DNA from: M55B127 sp035269185
GTDB lineage: Bacteria > Bacillota > Halanaerobiia > Halanaerobiales > M55B127
Direction: 5' to 3'
NCBI GenBank assembly: GCA_964430875.1
Contig: CAYSHP010000056.1
Coordinates: 1-15,632 of the forward strand
DNA: 15,632 bases
A program made the translations under genes and the position numbers. The notes under the pieces were generated by a model that saw only the letters and a program-made list of their open reading frames with translations, was not told the origin of the DNA and searched no databases. This document shows positions 1 through 6,997 of the stretch, in pieces. The first letter of the stretch is position 1. Each line of letters starts with the position of its first letter.

Positions 1-331
1 TAAGCACTAACCCTCTGTTATTCAACTAAAGAGAGTAGTTTAAATTAATAATCAATAATATAGTATACTTAGAGAAATCTTTTAATTTAAACTCCTCTAT
101 AGAAAAGTACTTGCCATATTGTGGTATACAGCTTTTAACTAAATACTTCACAAGATTAGATAATTATTCATTTAGTAAAAATTCACTTTAATATTCAACC
201 ATAAAAAAAGAATCAATAGCCTATAATACAATAACTGAAAGAAGTAAAGTTTTTTATACTGGCAATAAAGTAAATATTTCAAGTTATATCTTTAAAAATA
301 TTTATGTTTAAGCTAAATTAATTAGTGAAAC
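1..331. other. AT-rich region without an intact gene; possible decayed coding remnant
   Basis: No intact gene, RNA gene or clear repeat is visible here. One plus-strand frame is unusually open for DNA this AT-rich: codons run from 39 to a TAA at 189-191, then to a TAA at 309-311. It has no start codon with a ribosome binding site. By base composition roughly nine stops would be expected over about 110 codons, and only two are present. The translated pieces (for example YLPYCGIQLL) match no family I recognise. This could be the eroded end of a gene lying upstream, or chance. Confidence 0.3.
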
Positions 332-340
332 TGGTATAAT
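332..340 (+). promoter_or_regulatory. Extended -10 promoter of the flippase gene
   Basis: TGGTATAAT is an exact extended -10 element (TGnTATAAT). No good -35 hexamer lies 17-18 bases upstream, which is acceptable for extended -10 promoters. Transcription would begin near 347. That leaves a leader of about 38 bases before the ATG at 385, but only about 8 before the alternative TTG at 355. Confidence 0.6.
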
Positions 341-384
341 ATATACTCAACCTTTTGGAATTAAATATTAAATGTGGTGTTTAT

Positions 385-1884
385 ATGATAAATAAAGAAT
401 TAGTAGATATTACAAAAAAATCAGGCATAGTCTTTTTAGGCAGAGTGTTTTCCACTATATTTGGTTTCTTATTCAGCTTAGCTGCAGCTAGATTAATGGG
501 AGCAGATGTATATGGGAAGTTAATGTATGTAACTGTAATTATTACTATGCTTTCTTTGGTAACTAAACTAGGCTTAACACAGGGATTAGTTCAGTTTATT
601 TCAAGATTCACTGAAAATAATAGGATTGAAGAGAGAAATAGTATTATTTCTTTTTCCTTTTTATTGGTCTCTGTTTTTTCAATAATACTTTCAGTAATTC
701 TTTTTATATTCAGTGATTTTATTGCATTAAACATTTTTAATAACCAAGAACTAGCTTCTTTACTAAAAGTAATGAGTCCAATTTTAATACTATTGTCATT
801 AATAGAATTAACCCCCGGTATTTTTAGGGGGTTAAAAATAGTTAAATATCAAGTTCTAGGCAGAGATCTAATTCAATCTTTTATTAGACTTATTATGGTT
901 TTAATTTTGGGATATTTAGGTTATAAGATATATGGCTTAGTAGCCGCCTTTTATTTATCCATGGCTTTTTCTTTACTTTATTTATTTTATAAAGTATATG
1001 ATTTAAATTTATTTGGAAAAATAAAATGTAAATTTATTACTTCATATAAGGAGATCTTAATATTTTCTGCTCCTTTATTGATTTCTTCTATACTGCATTA
1101 TTCAATAAGTAAAGTCGATATTTTTATGATTGGTTATTTTTTAAATACTTCTTCGGTAGGAATATATACAGTTGCCTTAAAGATAGGAACTTTAACTAAC
1201 TTCTTATTATTTTCAATAAATTCCATGTTCGCCCCTAACATTACAACTTTGTATTATAATAACCAGATGGTAAAGTTAGAAAAATTATATCAAGTAATTA
1301 CCAAATGGGTGTTAGGTATTAATTTATCCGTATTTTTTCTCTTTATAATTTTAAGTAAGGAAATCATGAATGTCTTTGGAACAGAATTTATCATTGGTTG
1401 GATAGCCCTTATTTTAATTACGGCTGGACAGGTTGTCAATGCTGGAGTAGGATCAGCTGGCTTAATTAATGTGATGACCGGTTATCCCAAATCAGAACTT
1501 TATGTAAGTATTATTGTATTTGTTATTAATGTTACTTTAAATTACTTTTTAATTCCTATCTATGGAATAGAAGGGGCAGCCTTTGCTTCTCTAATTTCAA
1601 TAGGAGTTATGAACCTTTTAAGGCTATATATTCTTTATAATAGATTAGAAATATTACCTTATAATAAAAAATATTTACATGTTATATATTCTGCAATAAT
1701 TGCCTTTATTATTGGCTATATAATTAATTCATACATTGATTTACACTACTTGCTGCATATATTAGTAATAGGATTTATATTTACAGCAATTGATATTTTT
1801 GCAAACTGGCAGTTTGGTCTAGAAGAAGATGATATTATGATTTTAAATAAGATAAAAGAGAAGTTGTTAAAAAATAAGAAGTAA
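385..1884 (+). CDS. Oligosaccharide/polysaccharide flippase (Wzx/MATE-like)
   Basis: An integral membrane protein of 499 residues made almost entirely of hydrophobic segments, about 12-14 helices. It belongs to the polysaccharide biosynthesis / oligosaccharide flippase family (MOP superfamily). The N-terminus is typical: a short polar stretch, then GRVFSTIFGFLFSLAAARLM and a YGKL motif. The size is normal for the family. Such proteins move lipid-linked glycans across the inner membrane during surface-polysaccharide or cell-wall glycan synthesis. I chose ATG 385 rather than the in-frame TTG at 355, because TGTGGTG gives a usable ribosome binding site before 385 and none precedes 355. The gene stands alone, with no glycosyltransferases beside it, and converges on the ROK kinase gene with only 35 bases between stop codons. 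The glycan it flips cannot be told from the sequence. It has no evident link to the catabolic operon. Confidence 0.85.
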   Translation: MINKELVDITKKSGIVFLGRVFSTIFGFLFSLAAARLMGADVYGKLMYVTVIITMLSLVTKLGLTQGLVQFISRFTENNRIEERNSIISFSFLLVSVFSIILSVILFIFSDFIALNIFNNQELASLLKVMSPILILLSLIELTPGIFRGLKIVKYQVLGRDLIQSFIRLIMVLILGYLGYKIYGLVAAFYLSMAFSLLYLFYKVYDLNLFGKIKCKFITSYKEILIFSAPLLISSILHYSISKVDIFMIGYFLNTSSVGIYTVALKIGTLTNFLLFSINSMFAPNITTLYYNNQMVKLEKLYQVITKWVLGINLSVFFLFIILSKEIMNVFGTEFIIGWIALILITAGQVVNAGVGSAGLINVMTGYPKSELYVSIIVFVINVTLNYFLIPIYGIEGAAFASLISIGVMNLLRLYILYNRLEILPYNKKYLHVIYSAIIAFIIGYIINSYIDLHYLLHILVIGFIFTAIDIFANWQFGLEEDDIMILNKIKEKLLKNKK

Positions 1885-1919
1885 TTAAAAAGTTTAGTTA
1901 TTTATTTTAAAAAATATTA

Positions 1920-2852
1920 TTAGTCAAATACTAGCAAACCAGCGCCAATTACACCGGCTTTATTGTCCATTTGTGAGAATTTAAAATCCGGCTTATGATA
2001 ATATTTATGGTTATACTTTGTAAATTCTTTATTTATGATATCTAACATGATATCACTATAAACTGAAAGTCCGCCACCAATTATGGCAAGATCAAAGTCA
2101 ACTGCATTTTTAATATTTTCTAAGAGTAGAGTTAAGTCCTCTGTCATTTTTCTTAAAATATTTATGTATATGGGATGTTCATTAAAAATTTCTTTTTTTA
2201 TGGTTTCATCTTCAAAATCACCTTTTTTAATTTTGAAGCCACAATCTTTAAATTTGTTCTTTAATCTTTCTTTAAAAGCAATACCAGATATGTATTGTTC
2301 AGCACAGCCCTGTTTTCCACAGTTGCAGGCAATACCATTATCATATAAAACCATATGTCCAAATTCTCCCACAGAACCAGTATTACCTCTTATAACATTA
2401 CCATTGATTGCAATTGCTCCCCCCAAACCTGTACCAATTGTCAAAAAAATAATATTATTATAATCTTTAATTGATTTGTTTAATTTTAATTCTGCTAATA
2501 AAGCAGCATTAACATCATTATCAATATATACCGGTAGTTCAAATTCTTTTTTTAATTTATCTACGATTGGATATTCAGTCCAATCTTTCAGATTATCAGT
2601 AGCATAGCCGATGATCTTTTTATCAAAAATAACTCGCCCGGCCGAAGCAATACCAATTCCATTGATATTATTATATTTATTTACTAAGGGATTTATATTC
2701 TGAATTAAATAAGATATAATTTTCTTTGGTTTATCCGATCTAGTTTTAATTTTATTAATTTCAATAATTTCTCCATTGGGCTTAATAACGACAATATTGG
2801 TTTTTGTACCCCCAATATCGATTCCAATAGATAATTTGCCATAATGTCCCAT
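1920..2852 (-). CDS. ROK-family sugar kinase, probably N-acetylmannosamine kinase
   Basis: A 310-residue ROK kinase that phosphorylates a hexose or N-acetylhexosamine at C6 using ATP. The phosphate-binding motif IDIGGTK is at residues 11-17. DNDVNAA at 111-117 carries the likely catalytic base D113, and GTGLGG at 140-145 is the second nucleotide-binding loop. The ROK zinc site is complete: H166 in EFGHM, then C176, C178 and C183 in CNCGKQGC, followed by E185. Start ATG 2852 has a strong AGGAGG site 15 bases after the regulator's stop, so the two genes are cotranscribed. ManNAc is favoured as substrate because nanE and nagB lie in the divergent operon and no PTS is present. GlcNAc, glucose or mannose cannot be excluded, because ROK specificity is hard to read from sequence. 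The kinase is transcribed with the regulator rather than with the other catabolic genes. Confidence 0.85.
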   Translation of the reverse strand: MGHYGKLSIGIDIGGTKTNIVVIKPNGEIIEINKIKTRSDKPKKIISYLIQNINPLVNKYNNINGIGIASAGRVIFDKKIIGYATDNLKDWTEYPIVDKLKKEFELPVYIDNDVNAALLAELKLNKSIKDYNNIIFLTIGTGLGGAIAINGNVIRGNTGSVGEFGHMVLYDNGIACNCGKQGCAEQYISGIAFKERLKNKFKDCGFKIKKGDFEDETIKKEIFNEHPIYINILRKMTEDLTLLLENIKNAVDFDLAIIGGGLSVYSDIMLDIINKEFTKYNHKYYHKPDFKFSQMDNKAGVIGAGLLVFD

Positions 2853-2867
2853 TTATGCTCCTCCTGA

Positions 2868-3719
2868 CTAATATAATTTATCCAAGACAGCTTTAGCTGT
2901 TTTTTCTGTATACTCCATGGTTTGGTCTTTAATTTGTAAGGCAACTCCTGTAAATAACATATCAAGCACATGTAGTTGAGCTATTTTAGATCTAAGTGCT
3001 CCACTAGCGAGTGGTCTTTCTCTAGTAGCAGTTAATAATTTGATATCAGCTACTTTTGTAATTGGAGATTTATTATGGCCTGTAATACAGATTACTGTTG
3101 CACCTGCTTCATGAGCTATTCTACAGGAGTCAACTACATCTTTAGTACTGCCCGAATGAGAAACACCAACTACTACATCATTCTCAGATAGAGTAGAGGC
3201 TGACATTGCCTGTAGATGTGCGTCATTATAACAGTCAACATCTTTACCAATTCTTAAAAACTTATATTTGGCATCATAACCAGTTATACCAGAAGCACCT
3301 ACTCCATAAAATTCTAAACGCTCAGCTTTTACAATAGAATCAATTGCTTTTTGTAAGGCCTCAAGATCAGTAATACTTAAGGTTTCTTCAATTGCCTGTT
3401 TATTTGTATAGGCAATTTTATTAACAACGGTTTCTAAATCATCATCTAATTGAATATCTTCATTAATATTTTCAATCGGTACTACAAGGTCCTGAGCAAC
3501 AAATAATTTAAATTCTTGATAGCCTTTAAAACCAACATTTTTACAGAAACGAATAATTGTAGAATCACTTACATCAACATTATCAGCTAATTCACTAACT
3601 GATAAATATATTATATTTTCAGGATTATCTAAAACATAATCGGCTACTTTTTTTTCAGAGGGAGGAAGAGAAGAATATTCCGACCTTATACGAGGTATTC
3701 CACCTTTATTATTGTTCAT
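2868..3719 (-). CDS. RpiR/MurR-family transcriptional regulator (HTH + SIS)
   Basis: A 283-residue regulator of the RpiR family. Residues 1-78 form the winged HTH_6 domain, with the recognition region around VSDSTIIRFCKNVGFKGYQE (about 50-69). Residues 125-265 form a SIS sugar-phosphate-binding domain, with the SHSGST phosphosugar loop at 187-192. Family members sense phosphosugars; MurR, for example, senses MurNAc-6-P and the enterobacterial homologues control amino-sugar genes. Here ManNAc-6-P or GlcNAc-6-P is the most plausible effector, by inference from the neighbours. ATG 3719 is preceded by GGGGTG at a slightly long spacing of 10 bases. The gene heads a two-gene operon with the ROK kinase and is divergent from the transporter operon. 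Both promoters share one palindromic operator, so repression of both directions, including its own gene, is expected. Confidence 0.92.
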   Translation of the reverse strand: MNNNKGGIPRIRSEYSSLPPSEKKVADYVLDNPENIIYLSVSELADNVDVSDSTIIRFCKNVGFKGYQEFKLFVAQDLVVPIENINEDIQLDDDLETVVNKIAYTNKQAIEETLSITDLEALQKAIDSIVKAERLEFYGVGASGITGYDAKYKFLRIGKDVDCYNDAHLQAMSASTLSENDVVVGVSHSGSTKDVVDSCRIAHEAGATVICITGHNKSPITKVADIKLLTATRERPLASGALRSKIAQLHVLDMLFTGVALQIKDQTMEYTEKTAKAVLDKLY

Positions 3720-3763
3720 ATTAATTTTTCACCCCAATTTATTTTATATGTACTATATAATGA

Positions 3764-3792
3764 ATTATATGTAATAGGCAAATTTATGTCAA
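3764..3792 (-). promoter_or_regulatory. Promoter of the regulator-kinase operon (perfect consensus)
   Basis: Read on the minus strand, TTGACA (3792-3787) and TATAAT (3769-3764) are separated by exactly 17 bases. This is a full match to the sigma-70/sigma-A consensus. The predicted transcript start is near 3757, giving a leader of about 38 bases before the regulator ATG at 3719. The -35 box lies one base from the central operator. Confidence 0.88.
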
Positions 3793-3828
3793 TGAATTTC
3801 GGAATTTTATTCCAAGAAATTCTTGACA
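3787..3828. promoter_or_regulatory. Shared operator: composite quasi-palindrome between divergent -35 boxes
   Basis: The 42-bp block is close to a full inverted repeat. Its order is TGTCAA, T, GAATTTC (3794-3800), GGAAT (3801-3805), TTT, ATTCC (3809-3813), AA, GAAATTC (3816-3822), TTGACA (3823-3828). The outer ends are the two -35 boxes themselves. Within it, CAAGAAATTCTTG (3813-3825) is a second, 13-bp palindrome overlapping the plus-strand -35. A further GGAATTTC copy lies in the plus-strand spacer at 3832-3839. Binding of a dimeric or tetrameric RpiR-type protein here would block both promoters. The assignment to this regulator rests on position and symmetry and has not been tested. Confidence 0.8.
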
Positions 3829-3851
3829 TCTGGAATTTCTTTACATATAAT
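3823..3851 (+). promoter_or_regulatory. Promoter of the transporter/catabolic operon (perfect consensus)
   Basis: TTGACA at 3823-3828 and TATAAT at 3846-3851 are separated by exactly 17 bases, a full match to the sigma-A consensus. The start site is expected near 3858, leaving a leader of about 97 bases. The leader contains an AT-only inverted repeat (TCTTTTTA at 3905-3912 with TAAAAAGA at 3930-3937) just before the AGGGAGGA ribosome binding site. It has no recognisable riboswitch. So strong a promoter implies tight repression in the absence of inducer. Confidence 0.9.
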
Positions 3852-3954
3852 TAAATCAGAATTTATACTTATTGCACACTGTAGGGGGTGAATTGTAAGA
3901 AAAGTCTTTTTATTTATATTTTAAAACTTTAAAAAGAATATAAGGGAGGATATT

Positions 3955-5211
3955 ATGAGTAAAAAATTAATTACATTAACTTTATTAGTTGTTTTTCTAT
4001 TTACAATGTCCAGCATTGGATTGGCACAAGAAAAACAAATTGAATTCTGGACCATGCAGTTAAAACCAACTTTTACTGATTATATTAATGGAGTAATTTC
4101 AGACTTTGAGGAAGAAAATCCTAATATTGATGTCAAATGGGTAGATGTTCCTTGGGCAGATATGGAAAAGAAAATTTTAGCAGCTACTGCTGCTAACAAT
4201 GCCCCAGATGTTGCAAATCTAAATGTACCATTCAGTATGAAACTAGCTGAATTAGATGCTCTAGTAGATATGGATGCAAACTTAAGTGACGATGTTAAGG
4301 ATAGGTATTTCCCTACAGTATGGAAAGCTAATACTTATGAAGGTGAAACACATGCAATTCCTTGGTATCTATCAACAAGTGTAACCATGTATAACGAAAC
4401 TATTTTTGAAAACGCTGGTCTAAATCCAGATAATCCCCCACAAAATTATTGGGAACTCTTAGAAATGGGACGTCAAATTAAAGAGAAAACAGGTAAATTT
4501 ATATTCTTACCCCCCATTGCAGAAACTGGCCGGTATATGGAATATATGGTTAGAGAAGGAATCCCTCTAATGAATGATGATGGTACAGCAGCCTTTAATA
4601 CAGAAAAATCAGTTGAATTCTTACAATTATGGGCTAGAATGTACGAAGAACGTTTAATTCCAGAAGAAACAGTTACTGAAGGCCATAATGCTGCAGTTGA
4701 CTTTTATCAGTCCGGTCAGGCTGCAATACTCTTAACTGGACCTCAGTTCTTAAGCAGAATTGAAGAAAATGCACCTGAAATTTTTGAAAAAACTAGAGTT
4801 GCTCCAGAAATTTCTGGATCTGCTCAAAAAGTTGGAGTAGCAGTAATGAATATCGCTGTTTTAGAGCAGACTGAATACAAAGATGCATCTTTAAAATTTG
4901 CAGCCTATATTACTAACAACGAAAACCAACTTGAGTTCTGTAAGTTAGTTAATATTTTACCATCAACTAAAAAAGCAGCACAAGCTCCTTACTTTACAGA
5001 GATAGACCCTAATTCTGTAAAAGATAAAGCTAAAAAAGTTAGTGCTGAACAGTTAGAAAGAGCCGAAAACTTAGTTCCCCCCATTGAAAATCAAAGTCAA
5101 TTAAATGAAGTAATCAATCAAATGGTACAAAATGCTCTCTTAGGTAAAAAATCACCTAAAGAAGCAATTAGTGATGCAGAAACTGAATGGAACAATATAA
5201 TGTCTAATTAA
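3955..5211 (+). CDS. ABC sugar transporter, extracellular substrate-binding protein (family 1, CUT1)
   Basis: A 418-residue solute-binding protein of the UgpB/MalE type (SBP family 1), which captures an oligosaccharide for the two permeases encoded downstream. Residues 1-24 are a signal peptide: lysines, a hydrophobic core, then a cleavage site after IGLA, before QEKQIEFW. There is no lipobox cysteine, so the mature protein should be soluble in a periplasm rather than anchored as a lipoprotein, as would be usual in a monoderm Firmicute. The mature N-terminus (IEFWTMQ) and the region FEEENPNIDVKWVDVPWADM are characteristic of the family. ATG 3955 follows AGGGAGGA at good spacing. It is the first gene of the operon. 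A 12-bp stem-loop follows the stop, probably allowing more of this protein to be made than of the permeases. The sugar it binds cannot be read from sequence. Confidence 0.93.
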   Translation: MSKKLITLTLLVVFLFTMSSIGLAQEKQIEFWTMQLKPTFTDYINGVISDFEEENPNIDVKWVDVPWADMEKKILAATAANNAPDVANLNVPFSMKLAELDALVDMDANLSDDVKDRYFPTVWKANTYEGETHAIPWYLSTSVTMYNETIFENAGLNPDNPPQNYWELLEMGRQIKEKTGKFIFLPPIAETGRYMEYMVREGIPLMNDDGTAAFNTEKSVEFLQLWARMYEERLIPEETVTEGHNAAVDFYQSGQAAILLTGPQFLSRIEENAPEIFEKTRVAPEISGSAQKVGVAVMNIAVLEQTEYKDASLKFAAYITNNENQLEFCKLVNILPSTKKAAQAPYFTEIDPNSVKDKAKKVSAEQLERAENLVPPIENQSQLNEVINQMVQNALLGKKSPKEAISDAETEWNNIMSN

Positions 5212-5223
5212 TTAAACTTATAG

Positions 5224-5254
5224 CAGGTATCGCACTTTTAGGGTGCGATACCTG
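5224..5254 (+). repeat. Intercistronic stem-loop after the binding-protein gene
   Basis: CAGGTATCGCAC (5224-5235) and GTGCGATACCTG (5243-5254) form a perfect 12-bp stem around a 7-base loop, TTTTAGG. The outer G5223/T5255 could add a wobble pair. The following bases are TAATTTATAGG with no T-run, so this is not a standard intrinsic terminator. The likely role is 3'-end protection or processing of the binding-protein message, giving unequal expression of binding protein and permeases as in other ABC sugar operons. Confidence 0.75.
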
Positions 5255-5275
5255 TAATTTATAGGAGAGATTTTT

Positions 5276-6136
5276 ATGAAATTAAGAAAAACATATACTC
5301 CTTATCTCTTTTTAGTTCCCGCCTTAATCTTTATGGGTATCTTTTTATTTTATCCAATTGTGGATGTTTTCCGTTTGAGTTTTACTAATTATAATATGAT
5401 ACAAGAAGCCTCTTATGTAGGCAATCAAAACTATCAGGATCTATTAAATGATCCCTTATTTTGGAAAACATTAAAGAACTCTTTTATTTATTTAATTGGA
5501 GTAGTACCCCTTTTAGTTATTTTACCTATTTTTATTGCTATTTTAGTAAATAGGAAGTTAAAAGGTATTAAATGGTTTAGGGCTGCTTACTATATACCAG
5601 TTGTAACTTCAATGGTTGTAGTAGGTATAATGTGGAAGTGGCTTTATAGAGGTAATGGACTCTTAAATTATTTATTACAAACTATCGGCTTAATTAATGA
5701 ACCCATAAGCTGGTTAACAAGTACAGACTATGCTCTTTATTCAGTAATGGCTGTTACCATTTGGAAGGGTTTAGGTTACTATATGGTTATATATTTAGCC
5801 GGTTTACAGAGTATCCCCCAGGATTTATATGAGGTAGCACAAATTGATGGGGCCAACTGGTGGCAAAAACATCTACATATTACTATACCGCTTTTAAAGC
5901 CCAGCATTTTATTAGTAACTATCTTATCTTCAATAGCTGCCATGAAAGTCTTTACTGAGGTCTATGTAATGACCAAAGGTGGACCGATAAACAGTTCCAA
6001 AACATTAGTTTTTTATATTTATGAAAAAGCTTTTGAAAATCTTAACTTAGGTTATGCTGCCGCAATGGGTTTTGTTTTATTTGTTATCATATTTATTTTA
6101 TCTTTTATTAACTTTAAAGTCTTGGGACAGGAATAG
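5276..6136 (+). CDS. ABC sugar transporter permease 1 (MalF/UgpA type)
   Basis: A 286-residue inner-membrane permease with about six hydrophobic helices: roughly 8-30, 70-91, 104-121, 153-175, 210-228 and 258-280. It forms the first half of the sugar channel. The cytoplasmic EAA loop that docks on the ATPase is at 186-209 (EVAQIDGANWWQKHLHITIP), with the conserved G192. This is the BPD_transp_1 domain of the CUT1 family. ATG 5276 has GGAGAG upstream at normal spacing. The gene lies 64 bases after the binding-protein gene, across the stem-loop, and 19 bases before the second permease gene. No ATPase gene is present in the operon, so a shared MsmX/MsmK/UgpC-type ATPase from elsewhere in the genome probably energises the transporter. 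Confidence 0.93.
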   Translation: MKLRKTYTPYLFLVPALIFMGIFLFYPIVDVFRLSFTNYNMIQEASYVGNQNYQDLLNDPLFWKTLKNSFIYLIGVVPLLVILPIFIAILVNRKLKGIKWFRAAYYIPVVTSMVVVGIMWKWLYRGNGLLNYLLQTIGLINEPISWLTSTDYALYSVMAVTIWKGLGYYMVIYLAGLQSIPQDLYEVAQIDGANWWQKHLHITIPLLKPSILLVTILSSIAAMKVFTEVYVMTKGGPINSSKTLVFYIYEKAFENLNLGYAAAMGFVLFVIIFILSFINFKVLGQE

Positions 6137-6155
6137 ATGATGAGGAGGGAAGAAG

Positions 6156-6992
6156 ATGTCTAATGAATTCAATAATATTTTAAAAAAGATTTTATTATAT
6201 TTTTTATTAACAATAATTGCTTTAATTACAATCGGTCCCTTCTTATGGTTATTATCAACTGCTCTTAAATCAGGAGGAGAAAATATTTTTTCCTATCCTC
6301 CCAGTTTGATTCCGAAAAATCCAACTTTAATTAACTTTAAGAAGGTATGGAATGCGATTGCAATTGGTAGATTCTTTTTAAATAGTACTTTTGTGGCTTT
6401 AGCAACTATTGCTATTAATATTTTTGTATCAGCTTTAGCTGCTTATCCACTTGCTAGAATGGAATTTAAATTTAAAAATATCATATTTTATGGAATATTA
6501 GGTACAATGATGGTTCCTTTTCAAATTTTAATGATCTCAATCTATATTATCAGTGTAAAATCCGGAATGACAGATAGTTATACCGGCTTAATCTTACCAG
6601 TAGCTGTCAATGCCTTTGGGATCTTTTTATTAAGACAGGCCTTTATTACAATTCCAATAGATATTGAAGAGGCTGCTATAATTGACGGTTGTAATAGTTT
6701 TCAAATCTGGTATAAGGTTCTTTTACCACTCATTAAGCCTTCTATTGCTACCTTAGCTATCTTTACCTTTATGATGTCATGGAGCCGTTTTATGTGGCCT
6801 TTAATTGTAATTAGTGACCCTCAGTATTATACATTACCTGTAGGTATTTCCTACTTGTCGGGATTATTTTCTTCTAATTGGAGATTAATAGCCTCTGGTT
6901 CACTTATTTCAATCATTCCGATTATTATCTTATTCTTATTCCTCCAGCGCTACTTTATTAAAGGAGCAATGGCAGGAGCCATAAAGGGGTAA
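6156..6992 (+). CDS. ABC sugar transporter permease 2 (MalG/UgpE type)
   Basis: A 278-residue permease with about six membrane helices and the MalG-type N-terminus (GPFLWLLSTALKSGGENIF, about 27-45). The EAA loop is at 172-195 (EEAAIIDGCNSFQIWYKVLL then P), with the canonical E-A-A-3x-G spacing at E172 to G178. It pairs with the preceding permease to form a heterodimeric channel in the inner membrane. ATG 6156 follows GAGGAGGG. Its stop codon overlaps the ribosome binding region of the next gene (GGGG at 6986-6989, TAA at 6990-6992), so the oxidoreductase gene is probably translationally coupled to it. Confidence 0.93.
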   Translation: MSNEFNNILKKILLYFLLTIIALITIGPFLWLLSTALKSGGENIFSYPPSLIPKNPTLINFKKVWNAIAIGRFFLNSTFVALATIAINIFVSALAAYPLARMEFKFKNIIFYGILGTMMVPFQILMISIYIISVKSGMTDSYTGLILPVAVNAFGIFLLRQAFITIPIDIEEAAIIDGCNSFQIWYKVLLPLIKPSIATLAIFTFMMSWSRFMWPLIVISDPQYYTLPVGISYLSGLFSSNWRLIASGSLISIIPIIILFLFLQRYFIKGAMAGAIKG

Positions 6993-6997
6993 TCTAA

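Noticed and set aside
355..384. TTG at 355 as the start of the flippase
   Set aside because: It has no ribosome binding site and would leave a leader of only about 8 bases from the -10 element. ATG 385 has a usable site.
2083..2463. Plus-strand open frame opposite the ROK kinase gene
   Set aside because: It is a shadow of the conserved kinase coding strand, with no ribosome binding site and no recognisable protein features. The same applies to antisense frames inside the oxidoreductase, mannosidase and nagB genes.
2705..2971. Minus-strand open frame across the regulator/kinase junction
   Set aside because: It overlaps two well-supported genes in another frame and has no family features.
3888..3932. 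A 14-codon leader peptide (GTG start) in the binding-protein operon leader
   Set aside because: The only purine-rich site (AGGGGG) overlaps the GTG itself. The next start, TTG at 3893, is followed at once by TAA. There is no codon bias or terminator pair suggesting attenuation.
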